Below, piece by piece: positions 41,251 through 48,166 of a stretch of 57,385 nucleotides of DNA. Source of the stretch: Alcanivorax nanhaiticus. GTDB taxonomy: Bacteria; Pseudomonadota; Gammaproteobacteria; Pseudomonadales; Alcanivoracaceae. Under the pieces are notes generated by a model. That model did not search any database. It was not told the DNA's origin and saw only the letters and a list, made by a program, of their open reading frames with translations. Positions within the stretch are counted from its first letter, which is position 1, and each line of letters starts with the position of its first letter. A program made the translations under genes and the position numbers. The DNA is taken from assembly GCF_000756665.1 (NCBI RefSeq), contig NZ_ARXV01000021.1, forward strand, positions 1-57,385, read 5' to 3'.

Positions 41251-42852
41251 TCAGATGTTGTCGGCGAGAATGAAATCTGCGCCTTTTTCGGCAATCATTA
41301 CGGTGGGGGCGTTGGTGTTGCCACCCACCAGAGTCGGCATGATAGAGGCATCAATCACCCGCAGTCCTTCCAGCCCATGAACACGCAGCTGGCTGTCGAC
41401 CACGGCCATGTCATCGTTACCCATCTTGCAGGTACCAACCGGGTGGTAGATGTTGTCGCATTTGCGACGCAGGAAATCGCGCAGTTCATCATCACTCTGC
41501 ACATCCTTGCCCGGGAAGATTTCTTCACCGCGCCATTCTTTCAGTGCATCCTGGCCCATGATGTTTCGCATTGTTTTCAGGCCGCGAAGCATGCCTTCCA
41601 TGTCATCAGGATGTTCAAGGAAGCGTGGATCAATCAGCGCGGGGGAGCGAGGGTTGGCATCTCGCAGGGTAATGTTGCCCCGGCTCTTCGGGCGCAGGAT
41701 GCAGACGTGCCCGGAGTAGCCGTGGCCCATGCTGAAGCCCAGGTTCAGGCCATGATTATCCAGGCGTGCTGCGGTCAAATGAAGCTGCAGATCCGGGATC
41801 GCTTCTTCAGGACGTGATTTGATGAAGCCCCCTGCTTCCGCCACATTGGAGGTGAGCTGACCGCTACGACGATAGAAGAAATCAAAGATGCCTTTCAGAC
41901 CGGTCATCAGCAGTGAAACAGGATCCAGGCTCAGAGTGTCTTTTTTCAGGCTCTTGTTAACCACCAGAACATCAGGGTGATCTTGAAGGTTCTCGCCTAC
42001 GCCGGGCAGTTCGTGAACCAGCGGGATATTGTGCTCGGCCAGTTCTGCGGCAGGCCCGACCCCAGACAGTTTGAGAACTTGCGGAGAGTTGATTGAGCCG
42101 CCGGACAGGATAACCTCGCGGCTGGCCTTGAGGGTGCGGATCTGGCCATTGTGCTCTACTTCGACACCGACAGCACGCTTGCCTTCGAACAGCACGCGAT
42201 TGGCGAGGCAGTTGGTCAGGACCGTCAGGTTCGGGCGGTCCAGCACCGGATGCAAGTAGGCACGGGAAACGCCGCAGCGTTCCCCGTCTTTCTGGTTCAC
42301 CTTGTAAAGGCCAACCCCTTCCTGCACATCATTGTTGAAATCGTCGGTTTCCGGGTGACCTGCTTCTACGCCTGCACGAATGAAGGCATTACTTACCGGG
42401 TGGGAGAAGCGCAGGTTGGCGATGTTCAGCTTGCCGCCAGTACCGTGGAAGGCGTTTTCGCCATCTTCGTAGTGTTCGGAGCGCTTGAACACTGGCAGGA
42501 CATCGTCATAGCTCCAGCCTTCATTGCCCAACTCTGCCCAGTGGTCGTAATCCCATTTGTGACCACGGGTATAACACATGGCATTCACTGCGGATGAGCC
42601 GCCGAGCGTCTTGCCGCGCGGAATATAGATCTGGCGGTTATTCAGGGCTTTTTGCGGTACGGTGTAGTAACGCCAGTTTCGGGAGTTGGATCGCATCATC
42701 AGAATGATGCCGGCGGGAATGCGGATAAAGAGGCTGTTGTCAGCGGGGCCGGCTTCCAGCAGGCATACCCGGTTATCCGGGTTTTCGGAAAGCCGATTGG
42801 CCAGTACACAACCGGCAGAGCCGGCACCGACAATAATGTAATCAAACTCCAT
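41251..42852 (-). CDS. alkJ: GMC-family FAD alcohol dehydrogenase, AlkJ-like
   Basis: 533 residues. N-terminal FAD site IIVGAGSAGCVLANRLSE, GMC signature RGKTLGGSSAVNAMCYTRG (about 79-97), and the C-terminal HPVGTCKMG with the catalytic histidine and GGNTNAPTVMIAEKGAD. AlkJ oxidises medium- and long-chain alcohols from alkane hydroxylation to aldehydes and feeds electrons to the quinone pool at the inner membrane. Choline dehydrogenase (BetA) is a close relative; BetA is less likely because the sequence lacks the betA gene context. GAGGGT precedes the ATG. A 105-base divergent spacer separates it from the DUF3047 gene. Confidence 0.85.
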   Translation of the reverse strand: MEFDYIIVGAGSAGCVLANRLSENPDNRVCLLEAGPADNSLFIRIPAGIILMMRSNSRNWRYYTVPQKALNNRQIYIPRGKTLGGSSAVNAMCYTRGHKWDYDHWAELGNEGWSYDDVLPVFKRSEHYEDGENAFHGTGGKLNIANLRFSHPVSNAFIRAGVEAGHPETDDFNNDVQEGVGLYKVNQKDGERCGVSRAYLHPVLDRPNLTVLTNCLANRVLFEGKRAVGVEVEHNGQIRTLKASREVILSGGSINSPQVLKLSGVGPAAELAEHNIPLVHELPGVGENLQDHPDVLVVNKSLKKDTLSLDPVSLLMTGLKGIFDFFYRRSGQLTSNVAEAGGFIKSRPEEAIPDLQLHLTAARLDNHGLNLGFSMGHGYSGHVCILRPKSRGNITLRDANPRSPALIDPRFLEHPDDMEGMLRGLKTMRNIMGQDALKEWRGEEIFPGKDVQSDDELRDFLRRKCDNIYHPVGTCKMGNDDMAVVDSQLRVHGLEGLRVIDASIMPTLVGGNTNAPTVMIAEKGADFILADNI

Positions 42853-42957
42853 GAAATACCCTCAAAACAATGTGGCTCGCGGAAAACACAGGACCTCCGG
42901 GTGGTTAGCGGAGAGCTGTTCCACGTAAACAGTGTGTCTATTTTAGGAAAAAAGCCG

Positions 42958-43593
42958 ATGAACACGAGGTTTGTGACCGACCCGGTAGTCAAATGTTTAC
43001 CGAAAATCTGGCTTTTGTCTTTGGCCTTCTGGCCCTGTGTGGCGGTTTCACAGGTCCCACAGGGCTGGGAAGCGATACGCTTCAAGGGTGAAACGCGCTA
43101 CTACCAGGAGGGAAACTGCTGGAAGGCGCAGGCGCAGGGCACGGCATCCGGTCTGGTGTTGCGCCAGCGGATTGATCTGGCCGAGACCCCTTATCTGCAT
43201 TGGCAGTGGTTGGGGCGTGAGCTCCCTGACTGGCCTGCCGTAGATGAAAAGCTCAAAGACGGGGATGACTTTCAGGCCCGGGTATATGTCATACGGGAGG
43301 GGTTGTTTCCCTGGCAGAGCCGGGCGATCAACTATGTCTGGTCAAGACAGTATTCGCCTGGTGCCCATTGGCCCAACCCCTTTGCTCGCCAGGCGCAGAT
43401 GGTTGTTGTACAAGGCCCTGGTCTGACGGAGGGCTGGCAGGCATTTTCACGCAATGTGAGAGAGGATTTTCGTCGTTATCACAATATGGATGTGGAAGTG
43501 ATCGATGCCGTGGCGATCATGACTGACGGCGACAATACCGGAGCGAGCGTGTCGGCCTGTTACCGTTTACCCGGGTTTCAGGAGTTACCGTAG
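42958..43593 (+). CDS. DUF3047 exported protein
   Basis: 211 residues with a signal peptide (cleavage near residue 31, VAVSQ). The body matches DUF3047: LHWQWLGRELP, KDGDDFQARVYVI, INYVWSR and the late AIMTDGDNTG. Such proteins are periplasmic and have a jelly-roll-like fold, function unknown. The frame is open far upstream across the alkJ start, but the ATG at 42958 with AGGAAA upstream opens the signal peptide and is the clear choice. Confidence 0.85.
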   Translation: MNTRFVTDPVVKCLPKIWLLSLAFWPCVAVSQVPQGWEAIRFKGETRYYQEGNCWKAQAQGTASGLVLRQRIDLAETPYLHWQWLGRELPDWPAVDEKLKDGDDFQARVYVIREGLFPWQSRAINYVWSRQYSPGAHWPNPFARQAQMVVVQGPGLTEGWQAFSRNVREDFRRYHNMDVEVIDAVAIMTDGDNTGASVSACYRLPGFQELP

Positions 43594-43637
43594 TTCCTGG
43601 GTTGCGATGGGGGTACCTGGCTGGTTATTATTTGATC

Positions 43638-43675
43638 GTCTATGGTTAGCCTGTCGGGGCAGGTTAACCATAGAC
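43638..43675. other. 16-bp hairpin after the DUF3047 gene
   Basis: GTCTATGGTTAGCCTG and CAGGTTAACCATAGAC pair along 16 positions with one G-U, around a 6-base loop. No U-tract follows. It could stabilise the upstream 3' end. The rest of the 270-base gap to the HNH gene is pyrimidine-rich (43735-43790) with no clear promoter. Confidence 0.6.
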
Positions 43676-43864
43676 ACCTCAACAAGGGCAGGGCGATAGT
43701 GTTGTTTGTTTTACGGCAACCCGATTTCCTCTCACCAGACTTCGTCTGCCGGCCTCCTTGTCTCTTTTCCCTCCTTTTCTTCTTTTTCTCTGGCTGTCGC
43801 CGAACCGTCATTGCTGTACCCGTAACATCCCAATCCAACAATAACTGCACTGGAGAAGTTACCC

Positions 43865-44425
43865 ATGAGTGAACGTATCCTGCGGCTGGATAAGGGGGGC
43901 ACCCCCGTTGAGTGGCTGGACTGGCAAATGGCCGCAACGTTGTATGCTCGTGGGTTGGTGACATGGACGTTAGGCGATGTGATTTATCGGCCCCAAGGGG
44001 GGATCTGTCGCCATACTGGCAAGCGGTCAACGCTGGCACTGCATTCGATTATCGCTTGTGACGGCACTATTCATTCGCAACGGCGCCGTGCGCCTCCACT
44101 GACTAACCGGGCACTGTTTCGTCGTGATCAGCAACTTTGCTTGTACTGCGGCAAGCCGTTTTCGGAGCAGGCTTTGACCCGAGATCACATCGTACCCACT
44201 TCCCGAGGGGGGCGGGATATCTGGTCGAATGTGGTATCGGCCTGCCGACGTTGTAACCAGCGCAAGGGAAGCCGTCTTCTGGAGGAGATCGAGATGGACT
44301 TGCTCGCCCTGCCTTATGTGCCCAACATGGCGGAATATCTGGCGCTGATTAACAGTCACAGGATTAGGGGTGACCAGATGGCCTTTCTGAGACCTCAATT
44401 CGGGCGAGAGAGTCGCCACCTCTAA
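43865..44425 (+). CDS. HNH endonuclease
   Basis: 186 residues. The HNH core is at about 91-135: CLYC (Cys92, Cys95), DHIVPTSRGG (Asp107, His108), SNVVSACRRCN (Asn122, Cys127, Cys130). Four cysteines bind a structural zinc and the His-Asn-His type site cuts DNA with a divalent metal. The N-terminal 80 residues (PVEWLDWQMAATLYARG) are shared with a group of stand-alone HNH proteins of unknown role. GGAG precedes the ATG. No restriction or phage genes are adjacent. The pel operon starts 131 bases downstream. Confidence 0.88.
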   Translation: MSERILRLDKGGTPVEWLDWQMAATLYARGLVTWTLGDVIYRPQGGICRHTGKRSTLALHSIIACDGTIHSQRRRAPPLTNRALFRRDQQLCLYCGKPFSEQALTRDHIVPTSRGGRDIWSNVVSACRRCNQRKGSRLLEEIEMDLLALPYVPNMAEYLALINSHRIRGDQMAFLRPQFGRESRHL

Positions 44426-44438
44426 TGCTTAAGCATTA
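44423..44438. promoter_or_regulatory. Perfect 16-bp palindrome upstream of pel
   Basis: TAATGCTTAAGCATTA is fully self-complementary and contains the HNH stop codon. It lies 119 bases before pelA. It could be a dimer-binding operator for pel or part of a weak terminator; no known box is matched. Confidence 0.35.
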
Positions 44439-44556
44439 AATTGCTAGTCAAGTAGTTAAATTTTTGTTTTTGTTGGACAAATGTTTCTCCCGGAGCTGTC
44501 ATATTTCCTGTATAAAGCGCACACAAGTCACGCAAATAATGTGAAGGAGCGCACGT

Positions 44557-47331
44557 TTGTATCGGTTGATGATGCTTCTGGGTGGTTTGCTCCTTGTCCT
44601 TTCTGGCAGGGGGTGGACGGCACCTGATGCCGCTGCGGCTTTTTATTATGGGGAGTCGATTCCCTGGTCCGAGCTGACGCTGTACGACTACCCGGTAGTG
44701 GAACCCGGGCAGGCGGATGGGGTGCCTTCCCGTTTACGCGATCAAACCTTCTATGCCTATGTCAGCCTTGGTGAAGTGCTGGCTTCCCGGCCCTATTTTT
44801 CCCTGATTCAGCCCGAGTGGAAGCTAGGCGTTAACGCCAACTGGGGCTCTATCCTGCTGGATCAATCCTCCCCCGAATTGCGAGAGCTGTTCCTGGAACA
44901 GGTTTTTGCGCCGCTCTGGAAACAGGGCTACCGGGGCTTTTTCCTGGATACGCTGGACAGCTATCAACTGGCGGTCACTGATGAGGCGGGGCGGCAGGTG
45001 CAGCGTGAAGGGTTGGCGGCCTTGATCAATGCGGTCGGCACCCGTTTCCCTGAGGCGCGCTTTATCTTTAATCGCGGCTTCGAGCTGATGCCGATGATTT
45101 CGGCGCAGGTGGATGCCATTGCGGCAGAGTCGCTCTACCAGAGTTGGCAGCCAGACAAACAGGCCTATCAGGCGGTGCCTGAAGCGGACAGAGTATGGTT
45201 GCTGGAAGCCTTCCGCAAAAGTCGCGAGGACTATGGTGTAGAAAGTATCGCCATCGACTACGCCGCGCCGTCGCAACGTGACGAAGCCCGCGCCTTGGCC
45301 GCGAACATTGCCACGCATGGAGTGATCCCGTGGATCACCAATCCGGCGATTGACAGTATCGGGGTTGGGGTAAGGGAAATCCTCCCCAGGCGGGTGCTGG
45401 TGGTTCACGGCGGCAATGAGGAAAGGGTGTGGGAGCTGGCCGATGCAGTGCGTTATGGGTTGATGCCCCTGCAGTTCCAGGGGTTGGTTCCTGAGATCAA
45501 GGAAATCGACGAGCCCATGCCCACAGGTCAGTTGCGCGGTCGCTATGCCGGTATTGTGATCTGGCTGGAAAAGGACGGTATTGCCAGCCCGGATTTTGAA
45601 GATTGGCTGGTGACTCAGCGCACGGCGGGTGTGCCTATCGTGATGGTGGGCTATCCAGCAGTGGATCCGCTCGGCCCTAATGGTGGCATTTTTGGTTTTC
45701 AGGGGCGTAATAATCCGCGCGAATTGCCCAAGGCAATCTCTCAGCATGAAGCCATGGGCTTCGAAGCGCCATTGCCTGCGTATATGCCGGTAGGTGAACC
45801 ACTCTATAACACCCAGGTCACCACCCCCTGGCTGGAGCTGGTGTCAGGGGCACAGCATTACATGCCGGTTGCCATGACAGAATGGGGAGGCTACGCCTTC
45901 AATCCCTATGTAATTCGTTCCACCTTGCCAGCCGTACAGGGGCAGGGGTTGGAGCGCTGGATGCTCAATCCGCTGACCTTCATGCGAGATGCGCTGAAGC
46001 TACCTGACATGCCGATTCCCGATGTCACCACGGAGAATGGCAAGCGGCTGTTTTTTGCCCATGTGGATGGCGATGGTTTCCCCAGCCTGGCTGAGGTAAA
46101 GGGTTACCAGGGGCAGCCGGATGCGCTGGTAATGCTCGAGGAAGTGCTCAAGAAGTACAGGGTGCCTACAACGGTTTCCATCATCGAAGGTGAGACCTCA
46201 CCGCAAGGGCTTTATCCGAAAATGTCGGCGCAGCTTGAGCATATTGCCCGGCAGATTTTTGCCCTGGAGCATGTGGAAGCGGCTACCCATACCTATTCAC
46301 ACCCGTTCTTCTGGTATGACTCTCAGGAAAACCCCACCAGCCTGTATGGCGAAGAGGGGCAGTTGCGTCTGCCGATCCCGCAATATGCCATGAGCCCTGA
46401 GCGTGAAGTGGCAGGTTCCGCAGCCTATATCGACAACCGATTGCTGCCACCAGGCAAGAAGACCCGCATGGTGCTGTGGAGTGGCGATACGATCCCGACG
46501 CCAGAGGCGTTGAAAGTGGCGCGTGAAAACGGCCTGCTAAACATGAACGGCAGTGACACGGTCATCACGCGCAGTGCGCCAACATGGACACTGATTAAAG
46601 GCATTGGCGTGCCCAAGGGTGACGAGTATCAAGTGTATGCGCCCAACCAGAATGAAAATATCTACACCCATGAATGGACAGGCCCTTTTTACGGGTTCAA
46701 CCGGGTGATCGAAACTTTTGAACTGACGGAAACCCCTCATCGTTTCAAGCCAGTGGATATTTACTACCACACCTATATCGCCAGCAAGAATGCGTCACTG
46801 GCGTCTTTGATCAATGTGTATGAATGGGCGCAGAAACAGGATCTGCATCCTGTTTTTGCATCTGATTACGCCCGCAAAGTGCTGGATTTCAACGACATGG
46901 CCATCGCCCGGGAAGGAGACCGCTGGATAGTCAAAGGCTCTGGGGAGTTGCGAACGCTCAGATTACCGTCGTCATTGCCTTTCCCTGACCTGAACCGCAG
47001 TGAAGGGGTGGCCGGTTACCGGGAAGACAAGCCGGGACGTTATCTGCACCTTGCTGGAGACAAGGCAATTTGGCAGGGCGAAGAGAACCCGGGTGCCCCC
47101 TATCTTCAGCAGGCCAATGCACGCCTGACGTCTTTCCAGCAATTACCGGATGGTCTGCGTTTTTCGCTGCAGGGCTATGAGGGGCTGTCGTTTGCGCTGG
47201 CTAACGTATCCGGGTGTCAGTTAAGGCACAACGGCAAAATTCTTTCACCTTCGCGTCGAAGCGGTGGGGTGTATCACTACAGGAGTGCGCGGCATGGGCT
47301 CGAAGAGCTACGGCTACAATGTTCGCACTGA
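44557..47331 (+). CDS. pelA: Pel polysaccharide hydrolase/deacetylase
   Basis: 924 residues, near the 948 of P. aeruginosa PelA. A signal peptide is followed by a glycoside hydrolase TIM-barrel domain (FYYGESIPW, FYAYVSLGEV, GFFLDTLDSY) and a CE4-like deacetylase with metal and catalytic residues Asp504, Asp506 (HVDGDGF), His578 and His582 (THTYSHPF). In the periplasm PelA partly deacetylates the N-acetylgalactosamine/glucosamine polymer, giving it positive charge. The start is a TTG: AAGGAG lies seven bases upstream, whereas the in-frame ATGs at 44569 and 44572 have no site. First gene of the operon. Confidence 0.93.
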   Translation: MYRLMMLLGGLLLVLSGRGWTAPDAAAAFYYGESIPWSELTLYDYPVVEPGQADGVPSRLRDQTFYAYVSLGEVLASRPYFSLIQPEWKLGVNANWGSILLDQSSPELRELFLEQVFAPLWKQGYRGFFLDTLDSYQLAVTDEAGRQVQREGLAALINAVGTRFPEARFIFNRGFELMPMISAQVDAIAAESLYQSWQPDKQAYQAVPEADRVWLLEAFRKSREDYGVESIAIDYAAPSQRDEARALAANIATHGVIPWITNPAIDSIGVGVREILPRRVLVVHGGNEERVWELADAVRYGLMPLQFQGLVPEIKEIDEPMPTGQLRGRYAGIVIWLEKDGIASPDFEDWLVTQRTAGVPIVMVGYPAVDPLGPNGGIFGFQGRNNPRELPKAISQHEAMGFEAPLPAYMPVGEPLYNTQVTTPWLELVSGAQHYMPVAMTEWGGYAFNPYVIRSTLPAVQGQGLERWMLNPLTFMRDALKLPDMPIPDVTTENGKRLFFAHVDGDGFPSLAEVKGYQGQPDALVMLEEVLKKYRVPTTVSIIEGETSPQGLYPKMSAQLEHIARQIFALEHVEAATHTYSHPFFWYDSQENPTSLYGEEGQLRLPIPQYAMSPEREVAGSAAYIDNRLLPPGKKTRMVLWSGDTIPTPEALKVARENGLLNMNGSDTVITRSAPTWTLIKGIGVPKGDEYQVYAPNQNENIYTHEWTGPFYGFNRVIETFELTETPHRFKPVDIYYHTYIASKNASLASLINVYEWAQKQDLHPVFASDYARKVLDFNDMAIAREGDRWIVKGSGELRTLRLPSSLPFPDLNRSEGVAGYREDKPGRYLHLAGDKAIWQGEENPGAPYLQQANARLTSFQQLPDGLRFSLQGYEGLSFALANVSGCQLRHNGKILSPSRRSGGVYHYRSARHGLEELRLQCSH

Positions 47332-48166
47332 TCGCCTGAGTGTTGCCCGCTTTCCTGAGCTGGTGGTTCTGTTGGTGGTGATTCTGGTGGCGTTCTGGCT
47401 GGTGTTTCCACGAAATTTGTCAGAGACACTGCGTAACGCTCGGCTGGATGCCGTGAGCCTGAGTTATATGAAGGCCTGGTTGCGCGCCAAGCCAGATGAC
47501 TATGAGTTGAGAATACTGCTGGCCCGTGAATTGGTTGAGCAGGGCCTCTATCGTCAGGCTTCTGTTCAAATGGAATTGATTCCCAGGGGACCGGAGTTCG
47601 GGTTCGATGCGGAAATCGCCTGGCTCGAATTGCGTGGTGATTTTATTCAGTTGATGGCGATGCAACCTGCACAGCGTCCAGGGTCGTCGCTTTATCCCCA
47701 AACCCGGGAAGAGATTCAGGCACTGGATGTTAGCCAGCTAACTGCCGAACAAGCTGACCAAGCGGCAGAAATGGCCATGGCCATGGGCTTGGTGGATCAG
47801 GCGGTTCGTTTCTACCGGCAACTTGCCGCACAGGGGCAGGGGGCCGAGAAGTTGCACGCGCTGTCAGCGCGCCTGCTGCTGGGTGATGGACGTTATCAGG
47901 AAGCCGCCGAGGCTCATCTGGCAGCCATGGATGCCAGTAGCGATTATTCCGCACGCCGGCAAGCCTTTCTGTCAGCACTGGAAGTACTTCAGGCTGGCGA
48001 ACTGTATGCGGAAGCGGTTCGCGTCATGCGCGAGCGAGATCAGGCGTTTCTCAAGGATAAGGATGTGCTTTACCGGCTGATGAACCTGTCGCTGGCGTGC
48101 GCCGATGTGCCCCAGGCCCAGCACTATGCGGTGCTGTTGCTACGCCTTCCCGGGAGTGATCGTTAA
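47294..48166 (+). CDS. pelB: PelB N-terminal part: anchored periplasmic TPR protein
   Basis: 290 residues from the ATG at 47294 (AGGAG upstream), overlapping pelA by 38 bases. A cytoplasmic start, one membrane segment (about residues 22-40) and TPR-like helices (DYELRILLARELVEQGLYRQASVQM and onward) match the N-terminal region of PelB, which in P. aeruginosa is a single protein of 1193 residues. Here it ends at a TAA that overlaps the next start (TAATG). It would stay in the inner membrane and point its TPRs into the periplasm, possibly holding PelA. Confidence 0.8.
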   Translation: MGSKSYGYNVRTDRLSVARFPELVVLLVVILVAFWLVFPRNLSETLRNARLDAVSLSYMKAWLRAKPDDYELRILLARELVEQGLYRQASVQMELIPRGPEFGFDAEIAWLELRGDFIQLMAMQPAQRPGSSLYPQTREEIQALDVSQLTAEQADQAAEMAMAMGLVDQAVRFYRQLAAQGQGAEKLHALSARLLLGDGRYQEAAEAHLAAMDASSDYSARRQAFLSALEVLQAGELYAEAVRVMRERDQAFLKDKDVLYRLMNLSLACADVPQAQHYAVLLLRLPGSDR

